A stretch of DNA of 64,000 nt from Teichococcus coralli (GTDB taxonomy: Bacteria; Pseudomonadota; Alphaproteobacteria; Acetobacterales; Acetobacteraceae). A program made the position numbers and the translations under genes. This document shows positions 46,679-57,927 of the stretch, piece after piece (within the stretch, counting starts at the first letter, position 1; each line of letters begins with the position of its first letter). The notes under the pieces are model-generated. The model searched no databases. It saw only the letters and a list, made by a program, of their open reading frames with translations, and was not told the origin of the DNA. The DNA lies in NCBI RefSeq assembly GCF_009829925.1, contig NZ_SNVJ01000021.1, positions 1 to 64,000 of the forward strand, read 5' to 3'.

Positions 46679-48499
46679 ATGAACGCGATCACCATGCCTT
46701 CCTCGGGGCCTTCCTCGGGCGCCTACCGCGTCGTGGACCACACCTATGACGTGGTCGTCGTCGGCGCCGGCGGGGCCGGGCTGCGCGCCACCTTCGGCAT
46801 GGGCGCCGCGGGGCTGAAAACCGCCTGCATCACCAAGGTCTTTCCCACCCGCTCGCACACGGTCGCCGCCCAGGGCGGCGTCGGCGCGGCGCTCGGCAAC
46901 ATGGGCGAGGACGATTGGCGCTGGCACATGTACGACACCGTGAAGGGGTCGGACTGGCTGGGCGACCAGGACGCCATCGAGTACATGTGCCGCGAGGCGG
47001 TGCCCTCGATCATCGAGCTGGAGCACTTCGGCGTGCCCTTCAGCCGGACCGAGGACGGCAGGATCTACCAGCGGCCCTTCGGCGGCCACATGCAGGACTA
47101 CGGCAAGACCCCGGCGATGCGCGCCTGCGCCGCCGCCGACCGCACGGGCCATGCCATCCTGCACACGCTCTACCAGCAGTCGCTGAAGCACCAGTGCGAG
47201 TTCTTCGTTGAGTATTTCGCGCTCGACCTGATCATGGAGGAGGGTGCCTGCCGCGGCGTCGTCGCTTGGTGCCTGGAGGACGGCTCCATCCACCGCTTCC
47301 GGGCGCAGACCGTGGTGCTGGCCACCGGCGGCTACGGCCGCGCCTATTTCTCCTGCACCTCCGCCCATACCTGCACGGGTGACGGCGGCGGCATGGTGCT
47401 GCGCGCCGGCCTGCCGCTGCAGGACAACGAGTTCGTGCAGTTCCACCCGACCGGCATCTACGGCTCGGGCTGCCTGGTCACCGAGGGCGCCCGTGGCGAG
47501 GGCGGCTACCTGACCAACTCCGAGGGCGAGCGCTTCATGGAGCGCTACGCGCCGACCGCCAAGGACCTGGCGAGCCGGGACGTCGTCTCCCGCGCCATGT
47601 CCATGGAGATCCGCGAGGGGCGGGGCGTCGGCCCGCACAAGGACCACATCCACCTGCACCTGGAGCACCTGGGCGCCGACCTGCTGCACGAGCGGCTGCC
47701 GGGCATCTCCGAGACCGCGAAGATCTTCGCCGGCGTGGACGTGACCAAGGAGCCGATCCCGATGCTCCCCACCGTCCATTACAACATGGGCGGCATCCCC
47801 ACGAACATCCATTGCGAGGTGCTGGCCGCGACCGGTACCGACCAGGACCGGGTGGTGCCCGGCCTGATGGCGGTGGGGGAGGCGGCCAGCGTTTCCGTGC
47901 ACGGCGCCAACCGGCTCGGCACCAACTCGCTGCTCGACCTCGTGGTGTTCGGCCGCGCCGCCGCGCTGCGCGCCGCCGAGACCATCAAGCCGGGCGCCAG
48001 CCAGGCGCCGCTGCCGCCCAAGGCCGGCGAGATGGCGCTGGACCGGCTGGACCGCGTCCGCCATGCCAAGGGCGGCACCGCGGTGGCCGAGCTGCGCGGG
48101 CAGATGCAGCGCACCATGCAGACCCATGCCGCCGTGTTCCGCACCTCCGAGCTGCTGAAGGAGGGCGTGGAGAAGATGGCGAAGGTGGCGCAGGGCTACA
48201 GCGACATCCGCATCGCCGACCGGGGCCTGATCTGGAACAGCGACCTGATGGAGGCGCTGGAGCTGGACAACCTGATCGGCAACGCGCTGACCACCGTGGT
48301 GGGCGCCGAGGCGCGGCACGAGAGCCGTGGCGCCCATGCCCACGAGGACTACCCCGAGCGCGACGACCAGAACTGGATGAAGCACACCCTCGCCCGGGTG
48401 AACGAGAAGTACGAAGTCTCGCTCGACTACCGCGACGTGAAGATGCGGACCCTCACCAACGAGGTCCAGGTCTTCCCGCCCAAGCCGCGCGTGTACTGA
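46679..48499 (+). CDS. sdhA: Succinate dehydrogenase flavoprotein subunit
   Basis: SdhA, 606 residues: oxidises succinate to fumarate on a covalently bound FAD. Markers are the dinucleotide motif VVVVGAGGAGLRATFGM, the FAD-linking His in TRSHTVAAQGGVGAALGN, the dicarboxylate site HPTGIYGSGCLVTEGARGEG, and GANRLGTNSLLDLVVFGRAA. The C-terminal DYRDVKMRTLTNEVQVFPPK is usual. Located between sdhD and sdhB. Confidence 0.97.
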   Translation: MNAITMPSSGPSSGAYRVVDHTYDVVVVGAGGAGLRATFGMGAAGLKTACITKVFPTRSHTVAAQGGVGAALGNMGEDDWRWHMYDTVKGSDWLGDQDAIEYMCREAVPSIIELEHFGVPFSRTEDGRIYQRPFGGHMQDYGKTPAMRACAAADRTGHAILHTLYQQSLKHQCEFFVEYFALDLIMEEGACRGVVAWCLEDGSIHRFRAQTVVLATGGYGRAYFSCTSAHTCTGDGGGMVLRAGLPLQDNEFVQFHPTGIYGSGCLVTEGARGEGGYLTNSEGERFMERYAPTAKDLASRDVVSRAMSMEIREGRGVGPHKDHIHLHLEHLGADLLHERLPGISETAKIFAGVDVTKEPIPMLPTVHYNMGGIPTNIHCEVLAATGTDQDRVVPGLMAVGEAASVSVHGANRLGTNSLLDLVVFGRAAALRAAETIKPGASQAPLPPKAGEMALDRLDRVRHAKGGTAVAELRGQMQRTMQTHAAVFRTSELLKEGVEKMAKVAQGYSDIRIADRGLIWNSDLMEALELDNLIGNALTTVVGAEARHESRGAHAHEDYPERDDQNWMKHTLARVNEKYEVSLDYRDVKMRTLTNEVQVFPPKPRVY

Positions 48500-48517
48500 G
48501 CAAGGAGCGGGGACACC

Positions 48518-49300
48518 ATGGCCACTTTCACGCTTCCGAAGAACTCGACGATCGGCGCCGGCAAGACCTTCAAGGCCGAGCCGGGCGCCAAGAACGTCAA
48601 GAGCTTCAAGATCTACCGGTTCGACCCGGATACCGGCGAGAACCCGCGCTACGACACCTACGAGATCGATCTCGACAAGTGCGGCCCGATGGTTCTGGAC
48701 GCGCTGATCAAGATCAAGAACGAGGTGGACACCACGCTCACCTTCCGGCGCTCCTGCCGCGAGGGCATCTGCGGCTCCTGCTCGATGAACATCGACGGGA
48801 TGAACACCCTCGCCTGCCTGAAGCCGATCGAGGACGTGAAGAAGGACGTCCGCATCACCCCGCTGCCGCACATGCCGGTGGTGAAGGACCTGGTGCCCGA
48901 CCTGACCCACATCTACGCCCAGCTCCGCTCCATCGAGCCCTGGCTGAAGAGCGACACCCCGCCGCCGCCGGATGAGGAGCGCCGCCAGTCCAAGGAGGAG
49001 CGCGCCAAGCTGGACGGGCTGTGGGAGTGCATCCTGTGCTTCTGCTGCTCGACGGCCTGCCCCTCCTACTGGTGGAACGGCGACCGCTACCTGGGTCCGG
49101 CCGTGCTGCTGCAGGCCTATCGCTGGATCGCCGACTCGCGCGACGAATACACCGGCGAGCGCCTCGACAACCTCGAGGACCCGTTCCGCCTGTATCGCTG
49201 CCACACCATCATGAACTGCGCCGCCACCTGCCCGAAGGGGTTGAACCCGGCGCAGGCGATTGGCGAGATCAAGAAGCTGATGGTCGAGCGGCAGGGCTGA
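48518..49300 (+). CDS. sdhB: Succinate dehydrogenase iron-sulfur subunit
   Basis: SdhB, 260 residues, carrying three clusters. The [2Fe-2S] ligands are in SCREGICGSCSMNIDGMNTL with the following Cys; the [4Fe-4S] and [3Fe-4S] ligands are in CILCFCCSTACPSYWW and CHTIMNCAATCPKGLNP. It passes electrons from the SdhA flavin to ubiquinone. The ribosome binding site AAGGAG is 11 bases upstream. A strong terminator follows. Confidence 0.97.
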   Translation: MATFTLPKNSTIGAGKTFKAEPGAKNVKSFKIYRFDPDTGENPRYDTYEIDLDKCGPMVLDALIKIKNEVDTTLTFRRSCREGICGSCSMNIDGMNTLACLKPIEDVKKDVRITPLPHMPVVKDLVPDLTHIYAQLRSIEPWLKSDTPPPPDEERRQSKEERAKLDGLWECILCFCCSTACPSYWWNGDRYLGPAVLLQAYRWIADSRDEYTGERLDNLEDPFRLYRCHTIMNCAATCPKGLNPAQAIGEIKKLMVERQG

Positions 49301-49316
49301 ACCGCCCTTTCGCCAT

Positions 49317-49356
49317 GGAAAACGGCCCGCCGGGGAAGCCCGGCGGGCCGTTTTCC
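49317..49356 (+). terminator. Terminator of sdhCDAB
   Basis: A perfect 18-base stem, GGAAAACGGCCCGCCGGG / CCCGGCGGGCCGTTTTCC, with tetraloop GAAG, 16 bases after sdhB. The distal side of the stem includes TTTT. Confidence 0.8.
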
Positions 49357-49394
49357 GTGGAACGGGGCCGAGGAATTCTCATCCTCGGCCCCGT

Positions 49395-49667
49395 TCAGGA
49401 GCCGGTGACGAAATTGCTTCCCGGCTCGCCGGCCTCCGGGCTGTCCTGCAGCAGGGATTGCGCGGCGGTGTGGTTCATCAGGGTGGTCAGCTTGTCACCC
49501 TCCTGGTCCGCGATGGCGCTGGCGGGGAGGTAATGGTGGCGCCCATCGGCGGAGTCGGACTTCGTCAGCTTGATGAAGTCGCCCTCCACCCCGTCCACGG
49601 TTCCGATATGAACGCCGTCGGAGCCGACGATGGCGGTGTGCGGCGTGATCTGCGACTTGTCGATCAT
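49395..49667 (-). CDS. DUF2171 / PRC-barrel-like small protein
   Basis: A 90-residue protein of the DUF2171 family (MIDKSQITPHTAIVGSDGVH, then IGTVDGVEGDFIKLTKSDSA, HHYLPASAI). The fold looks like a PRC barrel, a module in proteins that interact with RNA or the envelope. No signal peptide. It sits alone on the minus strand between sdhB and zapE; related genes are often stress-linked, but no function is shown here. Confidence 0.8.
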   Translation of the reverse strand: MIDKSQITPHTAIVGSDGVHIGTVDGVEGDFIKLTKSDSADGRHHYLPASAIADQEGDKLTTLMNHTAAQSLLQDSPEAGEPGSNFVTGS

Positions 49668-49820
49668 GGCGGTGGTCCTCGCTGCTTCGGAGCTTAACGG
49701 CTGGCAGTTCGTGCGGATGCACAGGCAAGCGGCGGAAGTGTTTGGCGCCTAAGGCTACGCTGCGGTGCGAAAAGGCCGCTGATGCCCGGTTGTCGGGTCG
49801 CGCATTAACCTTTAATCCGC

Positions 49821-51014
49821 ATGGCGATGGATGGCCCCATGAAGCCGGGGCAGGCCGTGGGCCTGCCCTGTTCCGCCGACGGTCCGCTGCCCGCCTACCG
49901 TGCGAAGGTGGCGGCGGGCGAACTGCGTTCCGACCCTGTCCAGGCGCAGGCCGCCGAGATCCTGCAGGACCTTTGGCGCAGGCTGCGCGGCTACGAACCG
50001 AAGCAGGAACCGCCCACGCCGGAGGGCGGCGGCTTCATGAGCCGCTTCTTCCGCCGCAAGCCGGTGGAGGAAGCGCCGGGCAACGCGCCGCAGGGCCTTT
50101 ATCTCGTGGGCGAGGTAGGGCGCGGCAAGTCCATGCTGATGGACCTGTTCTTCGCCTGCGCCGACGTGCCGCGGAAGCGGCGCATCCATTTCCACCAGTT
50201 CATGCAGCAGTCGCACCAGCGCATCCATGCCTGGAAGAAGCAGCATGGCGACGGCACCGACCCCATCCCGCCGCTGGCCGACCAGGTGACCGCCGAAGCC
50301 GCGCTGCTCTGCTTCGACGAGTTCCAGGTGCACGACATCGCCGATGCGATGATCCTGGGCCGGCTGTTCGAGGCGCTGTTCGCCCGCGGCACGGTGGTGG
50401 TGGCCACCAGCAACACGGCACCTGACGACCTGTTCAAGGGCCGCCCGGGGCGGGATGCCTTCCTGCCCTTCATCGCGCTGATCAAGCAGCACGTCGCGGT
50501 TCTGCACCTGAACTCCTCGCAGGACTACCGGCGCGGCCGCATCCAGGGCCTGCCCACCTGGCACTCGCCGGTGGACGGGCGGGCCGAGCGGGCGCTGGAT
50601 GCCGCCTTCAAGGAGCTGACCGGCAAGGCGCATGGCGAGAAGCAGGTGCTGACGGTGCTGGGCCGCCGCGTCGAGGTGCCGCAGGCGGTGGGCGGCGTGG
50701 CGCGGGCGGATTTCGAGCAGCTCTGCGGCCTGCCGCTTGGCCCGGCGGACTACCTGGCGCTCTCCACCCACTTCCACTCGCTCATCCTGGATGGCGTGCC
50801 GCGGCTGGGTCCGGACAATTTCGACAAGGCCCGCCGCTTCATCACCCTCGTGGACACGCTCTACGAGCACCGCTGCAAGCTGGTCGCCTCCGCCGCGGCG
50901 GAGCCCGACCGGCTCTACGAACAGGGCGAGAATGCGGCGATGTTCCAGCGCACCGCCTCCCGCCTGATCGAGATGCAAAGCCACGACTATCTCGGAATGC
51001 CGCACCTCACCTGA
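49821..51014 (+). CDS. zapE: Cell division protein ZapE (AFG1-like ATPase)
   Basis: A 397-residue AAA-type ATPase of the ZapE/AFG1 family, reported to act at the division ring. Walker A is GEVGRGKSMLMDLFF, Walker B LLCFDEFQVHDIADAMIL, followed by the sensor Asn in VVVATSNTAPDDLFKG and the Arg finger region in HLNSSQDYRRGR. The N-terminal region contains RFFRRKPVEEAPGN, slightly longer than average. ATG 49821 is used; ATG 49827 or 49839 are possible. Located between sdh and mdh as in many alphaproteobacteria. Confidence 0.93.
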   Translation: MAMDGPMKPGQAVGLPCSADGPLPAYRAKVAAGELRSDPVQAQAAEILQDLWRRLRGYEPKQEPPTPEGGGFMSRFFRRKPVEEAPGNAPQGLYLVGEVGRGKSMLMDLFFACADVPRKRRIHFHQFMQQSHQRIHAWKKQHGDGTDPIPPLADQVTAEAALLCFDEFQVHDIADAMILGRLFEALFARGTVVVATSNTAPDDLFKGRPGRDAFLPFIALIKQHVAVLHLNSSQDYRRGRIQGLPTWHSPVDGRAERALDAAFKELTGKAHGEKQVLTVLGRRVEVPQAVGGVARADFEQLCGLPLGPADYLALSTHFHSLILDGVPRLGPDNFDKARRFITLVDTLYEHRCKLVASAAAEPDRLYEQGENAAMFQRTASRLIEMQSHDYLGMPHLT

Positions 51015-51048
51015 GGGGCGGGCGCCGCAACCGGAAGAAGGAGCTGCC

Positions 51049-51510
51049 ATGCGACGACTGATCCCGCTCTGCCTGCTCGGCCTCCTGAGCATCGCGCTGG
51101 TGCCGACGGCGGAGGCCGCCTCCGGCCGCCGCGAGAGCCATGCCGCGAGCAGCAAGTCGGCCAAGGCCGGCTCGCATAGCCGCACGGCCGCAGCCCGGCC
51201 GGCCGCGCAGCCGCAGCGCAGCGCGTCCCGCCAGTCTGCCGCCAACGGGTCTGCCGCCAACGGGTCTGCCACCAGTGGGTCTGCCGCCAGCCTGCGGACC
51301 GCGAAGGCCAGGCCGGCGCAGATCCTGCGCAAGGGCCAGGCGCAGCGCACCGCCGCCCGCGTGGCCCAGCGCCCGGCCGCCGGCCCCCGCCTGACCTCCT
51401 GGCAGGCCGGCCTGCCCGCCGCCACGGGGGAGCAGCGGGAGTGCCCCGTTGGCACCATGTCCACCCTGGCGCGCGGCCATGACGATGTGGTGCGCTGCCT
51501 GCCGCTCTGA
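51049..51510 (+). CDS. Exported low-complexity protein with pentapeptide repeats
   Basis: A 153-residue protein with a signal peptide (MRRLIPLCLLGLLSIALVPT then AEAA). The mature part is Ala/Ser/Arg-rich and contains repeated SAANG / SATSG pentapeptides, then a short C-terminal part with two cysteines (RECPVGTMSTLARGHDDVVR then C). The C-terminal CPxGT...RC pattern may form a disulfide. No domain recognised. The ribosome binding site AAGGAG is strong, so it is probably expressed. Confidence 0.6.
   Translation: MRRLIPLCLLGLLSIALVPTAEAASGRRESHAASSKSAKAGSHSRTAAARPAAQPQRSASRQSAANGSAANGSATSGSAASLRTAKARPAQILRKGQAQRTAARVAQRPAAGPRLTSWQAGLPAATGEQRECPVGTMSTLARGHDDVVRCLPL
51235..51291 (+). repeat. 15-base tandem repeat
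   Basis: TCTGCCGCCAACGGG at 51235-51249 and again at 51250-51264; a variant TCTGCCACCAGTGGG at 51265-51279; and a partial fourth copy from 51280. In frame, so the protein gains five-residue units. Confidence 0.9.
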
Positions 51511-51564
51511 GGCCCCGCCGCCCGGATCTGCCGCCCCGGCCGCCGAATAGGCTCCCGCCCCGCC

Positions 51565-51593
51565 TTGCCGGGGCGGTTGGGCAAGAGTAGGTA
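51565..51593 (+). promoter_or_regulatory. Candidate promoter of mdh
   Basis: TTGCCG (51565-51570), 17 bases, TAGGTA (51588-51593), 58 bases before the mdh ATG. Both hexamers deviate from consensus. Confidence 0.35.
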
Positions 51594-51651
51594 GCCGGTG
51601 CAAAATCTCCCAATTCCGCCTTCGTTCGCAAGCTCGGGAAGGAGCCTCCTC

Positions 51652-52605
51652 ATGGCCCGCAAGAAGATCGCGCTGGTTGGCGCAGGGAATATCGGTGGCA
51701 CTCTCGCCCACCTGATTGGCCTCAAGGAGCTGGGCGACGTCGTGATGTTCGACGTCTTCGCCGGCGTCGCCGCCGGCAAGGCGCTCGACATCATGCAGTC
51801 CGGCCCGGTGGACGGCTTCGACAGCAAGATGGTCGGCACCAGCGAGTACTCGGCCATCGAGGGCGCCGACGTGGTGATCGTCACCGCCGGCTTCCCCCGG
51901 ATGCCGGGCATGAGCCGTGACGACCTGCTGACCAAGAACGCCGGCGTCATCGGCCAGGTGGCCGAGGGCATCAAGACCTATGCCCCGAACGCCTTCGTCA
52001 TCTGCATCACCAACCCGCTCGACGTGATGGTGTGGGTGCTGCAGCAGAAGTCCGGCCTGCCGCCGGAGAAGGTCGTCGGCATGGCCGGCGTGCTGGACAG
52101 CTCGCGCTTCCGCCTGTTCCTGGCCGAGGAGTTCGGCGTCTCCGTCGAGGACGTGACGGCCTTCGTGCTGGGCGGCCATGGCGACACCATGGTGCCGCTG
52201 ACCCGCTACTCCACCGTCGCCGGCATCCCGGTGCCCGACCTGATCAAGATGGGCTGGACCACCCAGGAGAAGATCGACGCCATCGTGGCGCGCACCGCCA
52301 ATGGCGGCGGCGAGATCGTCAAGCTGCTGGAGAAGGGCTCGGCCTTCTACGCTCCGGCCGCCTCGGCCATCGCCATGGCGGAGAGCTACCTGAAGGACAA
52401 GAAGCGCGTCCTGCCCTGCGCCGTGCTGCTGCGCGGCGAGTACGGCATGAGCGACTTCTATGTCGGCGTCCCCGTGGTGATCGGCGACAAGGGCGTGGAG
52501 AAGATCGTCGAGGTCCAGTTCACCCCCGAGGAGAAGGCCGCCTTCGACAAGTCCTGCGACGCGGTGAAGAAGCTGATCGCGGACTTCAAGAAGCTCGGCG
52601 TCTGA
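51652..52605 (+). CDS. mdh: Malate dehydrogenase
   Basis: LDH-like malate dehydrogenase, 317 residues: malate + NAD to oxaloacetate. The Rossmann motif is KIALVGAGNIGGTLAHLIG, the adenosine Asp is in VVMFDVFAG, the substrate Args in GFPRMPGMSRDDLL, the catalytic Asp/Arg in VVGMAGVLDSSRFR and the catalytic His in VLGGHGDTMVPL. The start ATG 51652 has GGAAGGAG upstream. It heads the mdh-sucCD-sucAB-lpd set. Confidence 0.96.
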   Translation: MARKKIALVGAGNIGGTLAHLIGLKELGDVVMFDVFAGVAAGKALDIMQSGPVDGFDSKMVGTSEYSAIEGADVVIVTAGFPRMPGMSRDDLLTKNAGVIGQVAEGIKTYAPNAFVICITNPLDVMVWVLQQKSGLPPEKVVGMAGVLDSSRFRLFLAEEFGVSVEDVTAFVLGGHGDTMVPLTRYSTVAGIPVPDLIKMGWTTQEKIDAIVARTANGGGEIVKLLEKGSAFYAPAASAIAMAESYLKDKKRVLPCAVLLRGEYGMSDFYVGVPVVIGDKGVEKIVEVQFTPEEKAAFDKSCDAVKKLIADFKKLGV

Positions 52606-52684
52606 TAATCCGGGGCCGGGGCGGGCGCCCCGGCCCCCGCCCCGGCCGCGTTTTGGCCGTCCAGCCCATGCAAAGGGTGAACGG

Positions 52685-53881
52685 ATGAACATCCACGAGT
52701 ATCAAGGTAAGGAGCTGCTGCGGCGCTATGGCGTCGCGGTGCTCGACGGGCATGTGGCCTGGACGGCCGACGAGGCGGTCGAGGCGGCCAGGAAGCTGCC
52801 CGGCCCCGTCTATGTCGTGAAGTCGCAGATCCATGCCGGCGGCCGCGGCGCCGGCCGCTTCCAGGAGGACCCGAACGGCAAGGGCGGCGTGCGCGTCGTC
52901 AAGTCGGTCGAGGACGTGAAGGCGGCCGCCGAGGCGATGATCGGCAGGACGCTGGTGACCAAGCAGACCGGCCCGGCCGGCAAGGTGGTCAGCCGCGTCT
53001 ATGTCGAGGACGGCTGCGACATCAAGCGCGAGCTGTATCTCTCCCTGCTGGTGGACCGCGAGACCTCCCGCATCACCATCATGGCCTCCACCGAGGGCGG
53101 GATGGAGATCGAGGAGGTGGCCGAGAACCACCCCGAGAAGATCTTGAAGGTCGCGGTCGATCCGGCCTCGGGCATCTCCGGCTGGCACGCCCGCAAGCTG
53201 GCCTTTGGGCTGGGCCTGGAAGGCAAGCAGGTCGGCGCCTTCGGCAAGTTCGTGGCGGCCATGTACCAGGCCTTCACCGAGCTCGACTGCGCCATCGTCG
53301 AGATCAACCCGCTGGTGGTGACCGGCGCGGGCGACGTCGTGGCGCTCGACGCCAAGGTCTCCTTCGACGACAACGCGCTGTTCCGCCACAAGGACCTTGA
53401 GGGGCTGCGCGACGAGTCCGAAATGGACCCGAAGGAGCTGGACGCCACCCGGCACGACCTGAACTACGTCGCGCTGGACGGCGAGATCGGCTGCATGGTG
53501 AACGGCGCCGGCCTGGCGATGGCCACCATGGACATCATCAAGCTCTACGGCTCCAGCCCGGCGAACTTCCTCGACGTCGGCGGCACCGCGACCGCCGAGC
53601 GGGTCACCGAGGCGTTCCGGATCATCACCTCCGACAAGAACGTCAAGGCGATCCTGGTCAACATCTTCGGTGGCATCGCCAAGTGCGACATGATCGCCAA
53701 CGGCGTCGTCGCGGCGGCGAAGAACCTGACCCTCTCGGTGCCCCTGGTGGTGCGCCTGGAGGGCACGAATGTTGAACTCGGCAAGAAGATCCTGGCCGAA
53801 TCCGGCCTGAAGATCATCCCCGCCGACAATCTGGCCGACGCCGCCGAGAAGGTGGTCCGCGCCGTGAAGGAGGCCGCGTAA
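52685..53881 (+). CDS. sucC: Succinyl-CoA synthetase beta subunit
   Basis: SucC, 398 residues, ATP-grasp subunit of the ADP/GDP-forming succinate-CoA ligase. N-terminal MNIHEYQGKELLRRYGVAVL and VVKSQIHAGGRGAG (nucleotide-binding glycine loop), then the acidic metal site in DCAIVEINPLVVT and succinate/phosphate-binding NFLDVGGTATAERV. The C-terminal ligase domain (AILVNIFGGIAKCD) contacts SucD. It is 2 bases upstream of sucD. Confidence 0.97.
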   Translation: MNIHEYQGKELLRRYGVAVLDGHVAWTADEAVEAARKLPGPVYVVKSQIHAGGRGAGRFQEDPNGKGGVRVVKSVEDVKAAAEAMIGRTLVTKQTGPAGKVVSRVYVEDGCDIKRELYLSLLVDRETSRITIMASTEGGMEIEEVAENHPEKILKVAVDPASGISGWHARKLAFGLGLEGKQVGAFGKFVAAMYQAFTELDCAIVEINPLVVTGAGDVVALDAKVSFDDNALFRHKDLEGLRDESEMDPKELDATRHDLNYVALDGEIGCMVNGAGLAMATMDIIKLYGSSPANFLDVGGTATAERVTEAFRIITSDKNVKAILVNIFGGIAKCDMIANGVVAAAKNLTLSVPLVVRLEGTNVELGKKILAESGLKIIPADNLADAAEKVVRAVKEAA

Positions 53882-53883
53882 CC

Positions 53884-54774
53884 ATGGCCATTCTCGTCGA
53901 CGCGAACACCAAGGTGATGACCCAGGGCTTCACCGGCTCGCAGGGCACCTTCCACGCCGAGCAGGGCATCGCCTACGGTTCCAAGTATGTGGGCGGCGTG
54001 ACGCCGGGCAAGGGCGGGCAGACCCACCTGAACCTGCCGGTGTTCAACACCGTGGCCGAATGCGTTGAGGCGACCGGCGCCGATGCCTCGGTCATCTACG
54101 TGCCGCCGCCCTTCGCCGCCGACTCCATCCTGGAGGCGATCGACGCCGAGGTGCCGCTGATCGTCTGCATCACCGAGGGCATCCCGGTGATGGACATGAT
54201 CCGGGTGAAGCGGGCGCTTTCCGGCTCGAAGTCCCGCCTCGTGGGTCCGAACTGCCCGGGCGTGATCACGCCGGACGCCTGCAAGATCGGCATCATGCCC
54301 GGCCATATCCACAAGCGCGGCTCGGTCGGCATCGTGTCTCGCTCCGGCACCCTGACCTATGAGGCGGTGGCGCAGACCACGGCGGCCGGTCTCGGCCAGT
54401 CGAGCTGCGTCGGCATCGGTGGCGACCCGGTGAAGGGCATGGACTTCGTGGACGTCCTGGAGCTGTTCCTCAAGGACGACGAGACCAGGCAGCTCATCAT
54501 GATCGGCGAGATCGGCGGCCAGTCCGAGATCATCGCGGCCGAGTTCCTGGCGCGCGAGAACAAGCCGGGCTCGGCCAACTACAAGCCGGTCGTGGGCTTC
54601 ATCGCCGGTGCCACGGCGCCTCCGGGCCGCCGCATGGGCCATGCCGGCGCGGTCATCTCCGGCGGCAAGGACACCGCGGAAGCCAAGATGGACGCCATGC
54701 GCAAGGCCGGCATCCATGTGGCGGAGAGCCCGGCCGCGCTCGGCTCCACCATGGTGAAGGCCCTCAAGGGCTGA
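53884..54774 (+). CDS. sucD: Succinyl-CoA synthetase alpha subunit
   Basis: SucD, 296 residues, binds CoA and carries the phosphorylated His. The CoA-binding domain starts MAILVDANTKVMTQGFTGSQ and includes YVPPPFAADSILEAID; GPNCPGVITPDACKIGIMPG is the family signature, and the active-site His is in RMGHAGAVISGG. Forms a heterodimer or heterotetramer with SucC. Overlaps nothing; follows sucC directly. Confidence 0.97.
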   Translation: MAILVDANTKVMTQGFTGSQGTFHAEQGIAYGSKYVGGVTPGKGGQTHLNLPVFNTVAECVEATGADASVIYVPPPFAADSILEAIDAEVPLIVCITEGIPVMDMIRVKRALSGSKSRLVGPNCPGVITPDACKIGIMPGHIHKRGSVGIVSRSGTLTYEAVAQTTAAGLGQSSCVGIGGDPVKGMDFVDVLELFLKDDETRQLIMIGEIGGQSEIIAAEFLARENKPGSANYKPVVGFIAGATAPPGRRMGHAGAVISGGKDTAEAKMDAMRKAGIHVAESPAALGSTMVKALKG

Positions 54775-54775
54775 T

Positions 54776-54832
54776 GCATGCTGCGCCGCAGCAGGGACTG
54801 GTGCATGCTGCGGCGCAGCAGAATGCGGCAAT
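54776..54832. repeat. Paired 19-base palindromic motifs after sucD
   Basis: GCATGCTGCGCCGCAGCAG and GCATGCTGCGGCGCAGCAG occur 27 bases apart, differing at one position. Each is nearly its own reverse complement, so each can form a short hairpin and the two can pair with one another. They lie between sucD and sucA and may attenuate or stabilise the transcript. Confidence 0.6.
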
Positions 54833-55007
54833 GAGGCCGGCGCGCGGGTCTGGCATGCAGGCCCGCCGCAGGTCGTCGCAATGTTGCGCAAATAACCTCT
54901 GTGTTAATCAGCGCCGTCCCTATATCGGGGGCGGCGCTGCATTTTGTGACGCCCGTTGGTGAGATGACGCCGCCATGCCTGGGTGTGGCGCGGGCGAGGA
55001 GGAGCTG

Positions 55008-57878
<2,871 letters not shown>

Positions 57879-57927
57879 GCCTTCCCCGACTACCTGAGCA
57901 TCGCAGCGGCAAAGAGGCGACGGCAGA

